DNA of 64,000 nt. Origin: Auricularia sp. M13 (Eukaryota > Basidiomycota > Agaricomycetes > Auriculariales > Auriculariaceae). The first letter of the stretch is position 1, and each line of letters begins with the position of its first letter. The translations under genes and the position numbers were made by a program. The notes below the pieces were generated by a model. It worked only from the letters and a program-made list of their open reading frames with translations, made no database searches and was not told the origin of the DNA. The stretch lies in contig CM073196.1 of NCBI GenBank assembly GCA_037042915.1, positions 3,286,001 through 3,350,000 of the forward strand. The letters run 5' to 3'. Shown piece after piece: positions 37,417 through 47,775 of the stretch.

Positions 37417-37789
37417 TCAGAAGCCGCGGGCCTGGAGCCACTGGACGACGTCGCTCCTGTAGTGGGCTGCGAGGCCGGAGAGGCGGATGTGGCGGGCGCG
37501 GACGACCTGGACGGAGAGGCGGGCCTTGCGCTCTGCGTCGGCGAAGAGGGTGTCTTTGAGCTCGGCTGCGAGTGCCTACGCGAGTTTTTTTTAACAAATG
37601 ATGGAAATAAAGGCGGCTTACGTTCGCGTCGCCGTCGACGTTGCGGACGTCGACGACGTACTTTGTGCCGTTGTTTTTGATGTCGGAGTAGACGGGCAGG
37701 GAGCCGCGGGAGTTGCGGGCGAGGAAGTACTTGTGCTGGACCTGCTGGACGCGCGTGGCGAGGGCGCGGCGGAGGCAGAGTGAGGGCAT
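37417..37789 (-). CDS. IMG2: mitochondrial large ribosomal subunit protein mL49 (IMG2)
   Basis: This is a structural protein of the mitochondrial large ribosomal subunit. Exon 1 reads MPSLCLRRALATRVQQVQHK (presequence-like), then KYFLARNSRGSLPVYSDIKN, NGTKYVVDVRNVDGDAN. An intron with donor GTAAGC and acceptor CGTAG follows. Exon 2 reads ALAAELKDTLFADAERKARL, VQVVRARHIRLSGLAAHYRS, DVVQWLQARGF and TGA at 37417-37419. The central RxSxGxLPVYxDxxNGGT-like pattern is diagnostic. The length is about 105 residues, as usual for fungi. It is divergent from the proline-rich gene, with 145 bp between starts. Confidence 0.93.
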
Positions 37790-37934
37790 GGTGGGGGGTG
37801 CGGGAAGTGATCGGAGATTGGGACGGTTGTGCTTCGAGTTTGGACCGGGACCCTGTGCAACGTGAGATGGCGTCGAGCCGCCGCGCCAAACCTTGCCGCC
37901 TTCTTTCGCTCCTTGTCCTCTGCCCGCCATCACC

Positions 37935-38737
37935 ATGCCCCTCTACGACGGCCCCTTCTGCTCGCCGTCGACCTCGGCCTCCTCGCTGTCCGCGCTCGAC
38001 GCCCCGCCGCAGTACCCCGACCCGTGGGGCCCGCCCTGGACGGCAGCAGCAGCGGCGCCTTATGTCCAGCTGCCGCTCGCCGACGTCGAGACGCTGCCCA
38101 TCCAGCGCCCGCTGCCGCTGCACGACGCCGCCGCCAAGTCCGCGACGCTGCTCTACACCCCCGTGCCCTACCCGCACGCCGTCTATGCGCCGCAGCCCGC
38201 GCTCCAACTCCAGCTTGCCATCCCTGCGCCGCTTCCAATGCCAGTGCCGCCCGAGGTGCCGATTGTCGCGCCGACGCCGACGCACGGGTACAACAAGTTC
38301 GACGCGCTGCTCGGCTTCCAGCCCGACGACCTGCTGCGCCAGGGCGAGCAGCCGCAGCAGCCCCACGGCCGGCGCAAGCGGCCCCTGGAGCGCGAGGCCG
38401 TGGACGCCGCGGCCAGGTCGCCGCGCAGCAAGCGCGCGCGCCGATCGCCGCCACCGTCCGAGCGCCAAGCGGCGGCGGGCCCCAGGCGAGAAGCGCAGCC
38501 ACGCGCACACCCACACCCACCACCCCGCGCGCGCCGCACTGCAGCTCCAGCTCCAGCTCCCCTGCCCGCCGGACCTGGTGCGCCTCGCGTCGCTTCGCCG
38601 CTGTGACGTGTTGCGATGACTAACCTCACCGCGCCGGCCACGCAGATCGCGCGCACGCATATTACCACCACGCCGCGCCCAATGCCATGGCCGGTCTCAG
38701 TCAGTCCTACCAGGCTCAGCAGCGACCCGCGCGGTGA
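37935..38737 (+). CDS. proline-rich protein with basic cluster, unrecognised
   Basis: I do not recognise the family. The ATG at 37935 opens MPLYDGPFCSPSTSASSLSA, followed by long Pro/Ala/Leu-rich low-complexity sequence with no frame break. A short ordered-looking part is THGYNKFDALLGFQPDDLLR. A basic, possibly nuclear-localising stretch follows (GRRKRPLEREA, SPRSKRARRSPPPSERQ). The ORF can stop at 38606. It can also splice at GTGCGC (38577) to the acceptor CGCAG (38644), giving a tail with AHAYYHHAAPNAMAGLSQSY and TGA at 38735-38737; I prefer this because the tail is compositionally consistent. It may be a nuclear regulator, but nothing proves a function. Confidence 0.55.
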
Positions 38738-39202
38738 TCACGCTCCTGCCCGTCCCTATCATCAGATTCACTGGTTCCCCGTGCATACATATCATTCTGA
38801 CTGTCGCTCATCAATCGCATCTTACGCTCTCGCCATCATCCCATCGCACTGTACATGCTCTCTATTGAAAGCCCCCCTTATTGAGTTCCCTCTGGACATG
38901 GCGGGCCCGATGCGCTGATCTCTGCCGAATGGAATGGCACCCGCAACACATTGGAATGGCCGCGTATCTGCCCTGAGGCTGACGCTTCTCAGATCGGGCG
39001 CTAAAGCGAGCACAAAGGCGAAGCGCGTCAAGCTCGGGTTAGGTCCCGAGACAGGCCCAAGCGAGACTCGGACAGAATGTATGCGACGCGCGGAAGCAGA
39101 GTCTACTTACTGAAGGGCGATCACGTGCCGGGCGACGATCGCGATTCACGACGCGCTCCTGTCCGCCGTCCTCCTCTCACTCTGCCTACGCCCGCCCGCA
39201 AG
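38738..39202. other. intergenic, upstream of aspartic protease
   Basis: No gene recognised. I looked here for a signal-peptide exon of the protease gene and found none that splices convincingly. Confidence 0.35.
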
Positions 39203-41108
39203 ATGGGGTTCGTGCTCCCGCTTGAGCGCGTCGCGCGCCGGCCCCGCCCAAGTGTCCGCCGCACCGTGGCGCTGCGTGACACGAATGAATTGTGCGTTCT
39301 GTCAGTGTTCGTCGCACCAGTGCCCGTGCTGACGTGCAGCGGTTCTGGCCACAGCGCGTACCTGCTGACGATTGCGTGCGTGCGCATACATTTCATTTCA
39401 TTCATTCGCCTGACTGAACTGAACTGTACAGAGTGGGCAGCCAGCGCCTGCCCGTCATGCTCGATACGGGCTCCTCGGACCTCGTACGTCGCCCGCTTTC
39501 ATATTATGAGTCTGAATGGGCGACAGTGGCTCGTGTCGACCGAGTGCGCGAGCGCGACATGCGCCGCCGTGCAGCGCTACGACGCCGCGCTGTCCCCCTC
39601 GCTCGCGACGTCCGTGCGTACACGCGCTGCATATATAATATTAATATAGTCGAACCGCATTCATTGTGCGCAGAATCTGGCGTTCGAGCTGCGCTACCTG
39701 ACGGGCGCCGTGCGCGGCACCGTCGCGTGGGAGACCGTCGTCTTCGGCGCGTTCGCCGTCGCGCACCAGGCGCTCGGTGCGTCCTCCGCGTCTCACCCCC
39801 ATCCCCCGCGCCGTCGCTTATAAGTATTACACTCGCTGTCCAGCGCTGGTGCACAGCACGGACGCGCTCGACCTCGCCGGCACGGGCACGAGCGGCATCC
39901 TCGGCCTGGCGTTCGCGCGCGAGGCCGCGATCGCCGCGGCGGCCGGCGCGCCGCTCCTCGACACCGTCCTCGCGCACCTCGGCGCGCGCGAGCGCTTCTT
40001 CGGCGTCCGGCTCGCGCGCGGCGGCGCGAACAGCTCGTTCGGCGTCGGTGCGTCTCACGGTCTCCGATCCGCGTCAGATAAGATAAGGTTTGAATGCTGA
40101 GGACGCGCAGGCGAGCTCGACCCGGCCGTCGCGCCCCGCGCGCGCGAGATCGCGTACAGCGCCGTCTTCCCGAACGCGCGCGGCGACGCGTACGATTACT
40201 GGAAGCTGCCCATGCGCCACCTCACCGTCGACCTCCACCCGCACCCCTCTCCCCACCGCCCCGCAAAGCCGCTGCACTTCGCGCTCTCCCCGTCCAAGCT
40301 GCCCAACGCGCCGCCGCGCAGCGCGATCGCCGTGTTCGACACGGGCACGACGCTGATGCTCGGCCCCGCGGCGGACGTCGCGCGTTTCTGGGCGCTCGTC
40401 GGCCCCGGCGCGACGCGGTATGTGGCCAAGGAGGGCTTGTGGGAGGTGCGGTGCGACCGGCGCGTGGGTGTGAGTGTTGCGCTCGGCGATGATCGGGAGG
40501 GGAATGTCAGGGAGTATCCGGTGCACCCGTTTGATGTCAGTTGGGCCGGCGAGCGGTTTGCTGATGGTGGAGGTGGGGAGGGAGGTGGCGAGGGGGAGTG
40601 GTGTTTGGGGGGTATTCAGCCTAATAATCATGTGCGTGACGGCAGGAGTACAGTAACGCATAGTTGACGTGCACTTACTTTTGCTTTGCAGGTGATCTCG
40701 GGCGACTGGCTGCTGGGCGACACCTTCCTGCGCGTGCGTACTTACTGTTCCCTCACATCTCAAGGTCTGGACTGAACTGGACGCCCGCCCTTGCAGAACG
40801 TGTACCTGACGCACCACCCGGCAGCGAACGCCACGACGCCGCCGACGCTCGGCCTGCTCAGTCTCACAGATCCCGTCGCGAGCGCGGAGGAGTTTCGCGC
40901 GCAGCGCGGCGAGGACGCGCACGCGCCGCTCTACGACAATGCCGACTTCGCGCGTGCGCAGCGGCCGTCTCTCCCTTCTGCGCGCTGGCCGTGGCTCGCG
41001 GTGGCGCTCGCCGCGGGCACCGCGCTCGGCGTCGCGGCCGTGCTCGTGCACGCGTGGCGGAACCGCGACGGCGCGCTCCCACGTGCACGGCGGCGGCTCA
41101 GGGCGTGA
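39203..41108 (+). CDS. pepsin-like aspartic protease (family A1) with membrane tail
   Basis: This is a secreted or surface endopeptidase. The two catalytic Asp motifs are LPVMLDTGSSDLW (spliced across an intron) and AVFDTGTTLMLG. Other A1 landmarks are FGSGHSAYLLTIAVGSQRLP, GTSGILGLAFAREAAIA, YDYWKLPMRHLTVDLHP, WCLGGIQPNN and VISGDWLLGDTFLRNVYLT. After the fold a linker leads to a single C-terminal membrane span, WPWLAVALAAGTALGVAAVL, and a basic tail, ending at 41108. The chosen ATG gives MGFVLPLERVARRPRPSV, which resembles a propeptide rather than a signal peptide. The true first exon is probably missing from my model. Introns are short; exon joins restore frame. Confidence 0.9.
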
Positions 41109-41865
41109 GAACGTCGCATACGGTTTTTGAGACGTGTTTCATTTGCACTTGAAGCTTGACCCTTTGCTTTGTCTTCTTGCTTTGTTCTTGCCTTCCCTTA
41201 CTCTCTTCGTTGTTCTTGCCTTCCCTGACTCTAGTCTCAGCGGCTTCGTTGGTTCCCTGTCTGCCGCCCCCGGCACACGTACAGTATCAGTATTCTACAG
41301 TAGTACAGTATCGCGCATGTTTCAATCTTCGGGCTTCCCTTTGCTCCTGCCAGTCACAACTCCTGTCAATGGCAGTCTAAGTCTTCTCACGCTCTGCTGC
41401 CTGCGGTCTTGTGCATCGATGACCTGCATGGCGTCCGCATGATCTGGCGGGCAATGCACATGCTGGCTGCGTGCGTGCATGGTTGGAACTCACATGCGCA
41501 TGCACGCATGCACAAGGGATCCCGGATCGATTTCATTTGGAATTGATGAAAGAAGAAAAGCGCCCACTCGGACCGAGGGCCCTGAAGATCCCTGTGGCGA
41601 TGCAGATACTGCACGCCCGGCGGGCCGGGGGGGTCCCTGATTTCCGTGGTTGGTCGGGAGATTGCAGCGAGGGAGGCGAGGAACCGTAATCGGGATGGCG
41701 TTGCAGAAAGAGAGAGCGAAATTGCAGGCAACAACTCGTACAATTACACTCTACACCGACAGGGACCTTGAGTTGGTACTTATCAAGCCTTCACGGACGC
41801 CGGCGGTCCGCGGCCGATGACCAACGGCTCATGTGAGCACTCAGCACTGGCTGGGTAGCTGTGCA
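41109..41865. other. intergenic, convergent gene ends
   Basis: No gene recognised between the protease stop and the zinc-ribbon gene stop. It is pyrimidine-rich just after the protease gene, and contains the short tandem repeat listed below and TGCATG-rich sequence near 41460-41515. Confidence 0.4.
41182..41232 (+). repeat. tandem duplication, 23-bp units with 28-bp period
   Basis: TTGTTCTTGCCTTCCCT occurs at 41182 and again at 41210, each followed by T/G-ACTCT. It lies in the 3' flank of the protease gene and may be part of its 3' UTR. Confidence 0.7.
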
Positions 41866-42412
41866 CTACCACCGCGGCGCGGGCTGCGGGGGCGGCTGCT
41901 GCGTGTAGGGCGCCTGGCCGTGCTGGGGCTGGTGGAAGAACGCGCCCTGGCCGACGCGCGCGGGCTCCCAGTTGCTCTGGTGCGGCACCTGCCACTGGCA
42001 GATCGTGCAATGCCACACCCGGCTCGAGTAGAACGGCACCAGGCGGATGAAGCAGCTGCCCGGCAGCGTCAGCGATCATGAGAGGAAAGCAGTAGGGGCG
42101 TACAGCTCAAGCCACATGCGCTCCTTGGCGTCCACCACCGACGCTAAGTACATAAGAAGTATGCCCGTCAGCACGCGCGGCGCTCGGGACGGCCGGCGCA
42201 CGCACCGTTGTTGCATTTCGGGCACACGCGCGGGCTGAGGTCGTCCGCGGGCTTGACGATGGTCGGGCATCCAACTGCGCGATATCACAGTGAGCCCGTC
42301 AGTGTCGGCGTCACACGCCAATCTGCCCGCACGCACTGATAATACATGCTGCAAAGGGGCAGCCGCGTAAGAGGCACGACCAATCACAGGCAGACAGCGC
42401 CCACGCACCCAT
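41866..42412 (-). CDS. small zinc-ribbon protein
   Basis: The spliced reading is FGCPTIVKPADDLSPRVCPK, C-N-N, then a short exon (ASVVDAKERMWLELY), then GSCFIRLVPFYSSRVWHCTI and CQWQVPHQSNWEPARVGQGA. A Gln/Pro-rich tail ends at TAG 41866-41868. C-P-K-C and C-T-I-C pairs form a four-cysteine zinc ribbon, like small fungal zinc-ribbon proteins of unknown role. The start is weak: the ATG at 42410-42412 gives MGAWALSACDWSCLLRGCPF and needs an intron with donor GTATTA. A different first exon is possible. The length is about 130-140 residues. Confidence 0.6.
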
Positions 42413-42867
42413 TCCGTCCGCGTCGTGTCCAAGTTCGAACGTACAGGAAGAGCTGTGGTGTGGCTCTGCGGCCTGACGCAACTCGCGATCGGGACCAGTT
42501 CGGTGATTGCCCAACAACGTCCGATGCCAGCCAGATGCACGAATCCAGAATCCAGATGCAGAGAGATGGATTGGAACAGCCGCAGCGACTCTGACCGATC
42601 CTACAATACAGTATGCGGGGCGGGGGTCGTACTCTATAAGATAGTACAAGAAAAAGCATCGGCACTCAGGAGCAACCTCGACCTAGAGAGTGGCAGCAAT
42701 GGTGAGCGAGAGGCAGACAGTATTATACTTATACCAGCGAGCGAGCGAGCGGGGGAGATATTGCACAAGTTGGATATGCGAGCTAAGCGGGAGCTCGGCG
42801 CAATAAGGTGGCCGAGGATTAGATACGCGTCACGCGTGCGTAGCGTATGTGTGCACGCGGCTGGACG
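42413..42867. other. intergenic, no gene recognised
   Basis: These 455 bp lie between the zinc-ribbon gene start and the transcription factor stop, both on the minus strand. It presumably contains the promoter of the zinc-ribbon gene. There is nothing else I can support. Confidence 0.4.
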
Positions 42868-45800
42868 TTATTGTTGCGGGGCGTAGGCAGGATGCTGATA
42901 CGGGACCTGTGGCTGGGCATACTGCTCTGGCGGATACGCGTACTCCTGATACGCCGGCACGTATTCGAACGCGTTTGGGTCGCCCGCCATCTGCGCCCCG
43001 TTGTTGGCCGGCACGTACACCGCGACGGGCATGTCCCCCGCAGCTGGCTGGAGCGGGTATTCAAGCGGCGGTGCGCCGGCCTGTCGTGGCTGCTGCTCCA
43101 ACGGCGAAGGATCGTAATAGTACTCGCCGGTGTATTCACCCGCCTGTGGCTGATAGGCCGCGTAAACAGGCTGCAGCTGCTCGAACTCGTGCGGCGCCTG
43201 CTGTCGATACGCTTCGGGAAGGACGGCTCCCGGTTGCGGCATGATTCCAGCTTGCGCGGGTGGCGGGTGTTGCAGATGACGCAACTGGGGCGGCGGCGAG
43301 CGGCGGAGTGGCTGTTGCTGTTGTTGTTGCTGGTGCGGGTGCGAGCTAACCCCAGACGGTCCCTGCGCGAAGGTCGGCAGTGGCGCAGCTGATGGCTGTT
43401 GAAGCTGTTGCTGTTGCTGGCGGTACTGCTGAAACAAGACGGCCGTCTGCTGCTGCTGCGCCGCCAAATGGCGTTGCTGCTGCTGCAAATAGAAAATCGC
43501 CTGGGCAGGATCTGCATTTGGTGGCGCCTGCTGCGCTCCCTGCGCGGCGGAAGAAGGCATGCTCCCTTGGGGTATCCCCGCGTGCTGGTGCTGTGCGCGC
43601 GAGGGCGAAGGCAGTGGCGACGGGACGAATGGCGCGGCGCGAGTAATCACGGGTTGCACGGGCACCGGCGCAGACGCACGGTTGGCGAGGTAAGGCCCTG
43701 CTCCAGGCTGTGGCAGCTGTTCGGGCGCAAGTGGCATAGGCTGCATGGTGTGCAGTTGCGGAAGAACCGTCACCGGTGGCGGCGCAGCGACGAAATTGGG
43801 TGGGGGCGCGCCTTGCGGTCCCTGTTGCGGCTGCACGGCTGCAACAACATGGATGCCGCTAGGCGATTGCGAATGCATGCTGCGCGAGCCACCAGATCCC
43901 ATGCTGTGGCCGCCGTCGTGGGAGGACGAAGGGGACAAGGATGCATTCGCCGGCGTCGTGCGCACGGCTTCTACAACGCCTGACCACTGCGAGTTGCAGT
44001 ACGTTTCGCCGTCCGACAGCGGCGAGGGGCCCTGGGCCGTGGCCGCCCGGTTGCGTTCGCGCATGGTGCGGGCCTCCAGCTTCATCTCGAGGTCGATGCG
44101 GTACTGGTCGCTCTTGCAGAACGCCCAGCGCATCTCGTCCATCGCGCGGAGGCAGCACTGCACGTCTTCCTCGCAGCCCGGCTCGTCCGCGAGCAGGTAC
44201 GCGGCGAAGAAAGAGCCATCCCGAACAAGTGCGGCGTCGTACTCGAAGAACGTCGTCCCAAGGTATTGTCGTACCAAAGCCGTGACTTCCCGTGCGAGAC
44301 TCGAGCATTTGTCATAGGCGATATCAACGAGATGCCTCGTGCGCCGCAACATCGTCGCATATTGTGACTCGCGCGTCTCGTCGTCCCCGTCAACCTCCTC
44401 AATGTGTGATGTGCTATGCTCGGAAAGGTCCTGAACCTTTTCCTTCAGTCCGGTCCAGACGCGACTTTCTGTAGGTTTTGAGATCAGTCAAGACCTTTGA
44501 CCTCGTGAAGTCAATACGCACGACATTCATAGATAAATATCTGGCGCCAGACGTCAGGAGGTGCATAAAAGACAACGACGATCCTTACCTTCCACCCATG
44601 AACGAAGCGTGCAATATCCTCTGCCTTGTATCGTGTGCTGTCAGGAGGGATGGTCCGCAGCAGATCGTCGAGCTCCTCGTAAGACGTAGCGAGAGCTTCC
44701 CAGGCGTCTTCCAGTTTTTGCCGATCGACCTCGACGCGGCCTCTTGCTCTTGGGCCCGTAAGCGCAGTATGGATCTTCCTGCACGCCGCGGCGATTCGGA
44801 CGGGCACGGTGGCAAAGCGATACGCGAACTGATCACTCGCACCCGCGGCATCGACGAGCGCCCGATTGTTGCCTAGGCCGGGCACGTCCTTGCCAAATGC
44901 ATCGATGTCCTCTTGTTGACTGCAAAAGCGAATTAGCGTCGCGCAAATACTGCACAGCGCGGTGCCGCGTGTGTGTGCATGGATGGGAGGATGCGCGCGT
45001 ACAGGATCAGACGTCCGCCCTTGAGGCCGGTGGTGATGCCCTCGTGCACATGGGCGTACCAGAATATGCGCGCGCGCACGAAGCTGTCGGTGACCTGGCC
45101 CTGCCCGCTGCGCACGCTGTGGACGTCGGCGATTCTGCACAGGGTGTAGACCTGGCTGACGGCGGCCTCGTACATGGTCTGGGCACACCGGCCGTGTTTA
45201 GCTCGGCGGCCGTGCACGTCGAGAACAGACAACGCACTAGCCGCTCCAACTGGTCCTGGACGTCTGGCAGGCGCACGCGCGATCAGCAGATGTGGCGCGA
45301 ACGCGGTCTGTGAGCTGGCACGGCGCACGCACCCTCTGTCAGCGGCATGATGAGCAACAGCACCCGCACGCCGTCCCAGCTCGGCTTGCGCAGGATGGCG
45401 TGCACGTCGATGAGGTGCAGGATCTCGCGGACCATCTCGTTCGTGCGGTCCTTGCGCTGGTATATGGACTGGATGCCCTGGTGCGGCTCGGCGTTGCCGC
45501 ACTCGTCGATACCGTAGGACGCCGCCCAGGCCGCGAGGACCTTGCCGATGAGCTCGCCCGCCGAGCCGAGACCGTCGTCGCGGGTGGTTAGCCATTTGCA
45601 GTAGCGGGTCGCGAACTCTTCGGGGTGGAGCACGGGCCCTAGTCCGGGGATTGTGTATGAGCGATTTGCAGGGGGTTGCCTGATCGAAATGCGCTTACGC
45701 TGGATCTGAAAGCGTGCGAAGAAGCGCGAGTGGAAGAAGGTGGGGTGGAGCAGCGGGATGGCTGCGCCCTGCTGCACGCTCAGCGCGCGCGGGTCGGGCA

Positions 45801-46281
45801 GCACAGGGTCCATCTTGCGCTCGCCATAGCGAGCCCTGGGCGGCAGTCAGGGATGCAGCAGAACAGTAGAAATTGTGCGCGCACTTGACTTCCTGTAGGC
45901 GTCTGCCCTTCCTCAGCTGCTTCACGGCCTTGGACTCCGCGTACACGTCGCTGGAAACGGGGTGAGACTCGAGGGGACGGCGGGGGGAGAGCCGGGGGAG
46001 GCGGCGCACACGCAGCGTATTCCGTGCTCGTCGCAGTTGGAGCACGACAGCAGGCGCGGGTCGACGTCGGGCCGCTCGGCCTGCTTGCCCTTGAGATCGC
46101 ACTTGATGCTGCCCGCGCACCGTCAGCGGCAGCACACAGCGCCAGGCTGGGGGACGCACCGGCGGTGTCGGCAGGCGCCGCACGCGCTGAACTGGACGCG
46201 GCCGTAGGGCTTGGAGACCTTGCGCTGCTGCGGGGCCTCCTGCGCCTGCTGCGGGCCCGCGGCGGGCACGTCCTTGGGCAT
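42868..46281 (-). CDS. Zn2Cys6 fungal transcription factor with Gln/Pro-rich C-terminus
   Basis: This is a nuclear DNA-binding regulator. The start at 46279-46281 gives MPKDVPAAGPQQAQEAPQQR. The binuclear zinc cluster is split by an intron: FSACGACRHRR joins IKCDLKGKQAERPDVDPRLL, then SCSNCDEHGIRCV. This gives Cys spacing 2-6-18-2-6, with an unusually long central loop. The middle region looks like the fungal-TF homology region (GKVLAAWAASYGIDECGNAE, MYEAAVSQVYTLCRIADVHS, RARIFWYAHVHEGITTGLKG). A single exon from 44352 carries LARQYLGTTFFEYD-like sequence, a Ser-rich part, then about 300 residues rich in Gln/Pro (HPHQQQQQQQPLRRSPPPQL) ending at 42868. The length is near 950-1,000 residues. 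Target genes are unknown. Confidence 0.87.
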
Positions 46282-46414
46282 CGCGGACGGCGACGACGAC
46301 GGCGACGACGACGAGGGGAAGGACGAGTGGGAGAGAGAGAGGGAACGGAAACGGACGGAGGAGCTTGAAAAGGTGCCTGACTGAAGGACTCAACTCTATA
46401 CTATAACTAAGGAA

Positions 46415-47301
46415 TTACATCGAGGCAATAAGACCGCATTTGGCCATGCTGCCAATCATATCAGTACTGTAATCAGATGTTTCGAACCTCACTGCACACA
46501 CACACACCTCCGTCTCAGCTCGCCCGCCGTCCGCTGCCACACGTTTCGTCGCCGGTCCTTGGCCATCGCCTCATAGTCCGCGCCGTGCACCCGCTGCAGC
46601 TCCTTCATCAGCGACACCTCGCCCCGGGACGCATGTCTCGACTTGGGCGCTGCCTTTGCCGCGAGACTCTCCAGCTCTGCAAGCCCCCGTTAAGCGCGAC
46701 ATGATTCGCGGAGATTAATGAGATGCCTAATATTCGGCGCACGCACCTTTGACGACCGGATTCACCTCGCCGGAGGAGCTCGCTGGGGGCGGGTGAGACG
46801 GCTCGGCGTCCTCGTCCGGCTCCTGCGGCAGCTCGACGCCGACGACATTGCCGTCCGCGTCGCGCAGAATGCGTCCGCGGCCGGGGGGCAGGGGAGCAGC
46901 ACCGCCTGGCGTTTGGGGCTGCAGGTCTGCTTGCAATTGCCCCGGCGCCGCGGCGACGCTGAAAGATTCCACAAGGCCCAAAGCAGCATAACTGCAGTGA
47001 AGTTGAGTTAGCTATGCAATTGCACACGCAGGGCGAATGGCCGCGAGCAACGCCATTAATCACTTCGCGGACTGTTACTGTATGCACCCACTTTTGTCTG
47101 ACAGTCTTCTCCTTATCCCACGCGTCCTGCAACGCCTTGGGCCCCCGAATGGCTGCCGCATGCAAACTCTCAGCACCGCGTCGTCCGGCCAGCAAGGAGC
47201 GGCCACTCACGCGGCATCTTTTTCAGGTTCTTTTGCTGGCGCCGGGACGACTTGACCTTCGTGTGCCCGTGCCGTTTGCGGCGCTGTCGTGGGTTGGCCA
47301 T
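46415..47301 (-). CDS. NOP16: ribosome biogenesis protein Nop16
   Basis: This is a nucleolar factor of 60S ribosomal subunit maturation. The start at 47299-47301 gives MANPRQRRKRHGHTKVKSSR, a basic N-terminus typical of Nop16. It is followed by RRQQKNLKKMP, an intron, then IRGPKALQDAWDKEKTVRQK, YAALGLVESFSVAAAPGQLQ and GEVNPVVKELESLAAKAAPK. The conserved tail reads SLMKELQRVHGADYEAMAKD, RRRNVWQRTAGELRR. The end is either RCVCVQ just after (stop about 46492), or, after an intron with acceptor TGGCAG, SMAKCGLIASM with TAA at 46415-46417. I prefer the latter because family members end in a similar A-K-x-G motif. The length is about 230 residues. Confidence 0.9.
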
Positions 47302-47378
47302 CGGGACGTCGCGGATGAGGGCGAGAGGCGACCCGGCCGATCCCGGCGACTCGACGAACTTTGCTCTCGACCGCCACG
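47302..47378. promoter_or_regulatory. shared divergent promoter, NOP16 / QCR10
   Basis: Only 77 bp separate the two start codons, so both core promoters must fit here. This is inferred from layout; no known box was recognised. Confidence 0.45.
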
Positions 47379-47644
47379 ATGGTCGCCAAGCGTGCCTATT
47401 TCCGCCCGCCGCCTCTCTACACGCGCATTACGGGTATCCACCCCTCGGTGCGCGCATTAATTGCTGGCCATTTTCAATGACGAGAACGTGCTTGCAGTTC
47501 ACCAGCCGCTGGGGCCCCTCCGCCGCCGTCTGGGGCGTCGGCGCCGGCATCTACGTGCTCTACATTCTCTCGGCGACGCCGCTCGTCAGGCGCGAAGTCC
47601 TGAGCAAGGTCCCCTTGGTGCGCCGCATCCAGTCTGCCATTTGA
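47379..47644 (+). CDS. QCR10: ubiquinol-cytochrome c reductase subunit 10
   Basis: This is a small single-span subunit of respiratory complex III in the mitochondrial inner membrane. Exon 1 reads MVAKRAYFRPPPLYTRITGI HPS, with the Y-x-R-I-T-G motif of fungal Qcr10. An intron (GTGCGCGC...TTGCAG, about 51 nt) follows. Exon 2 reads FTSRWGPSAAVWGVGAGIYV, LYILSATPLVRREVLSKVPL, VRRIQSAI and a stop at 47642-47644. The length is 71 residues, as expected. The G-P-S-x-A-V-W-G motif begins the membrane helix. Confidence 0.9.
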
Positions 47645-47775
47645 CCACGTCTCATCAAAATGTTCGCAGCTTGGGAGCTATTACGAGGACCACCGGCCGC
47701 CCAGCGACAGGACCTCGTAGAGTGCCTCTTCTGGTGTACTCCTATAGAAACAACTCCGCTCTTCTGTCCCAACCA

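Noticed and set aside
37053-38660. 535-codon minus ORF
   Set aside because: It is Arg/Gly-rich low-complexity shadow sequence opposite the proline-rich gene. The real minus gene here is mL49 in another frame.
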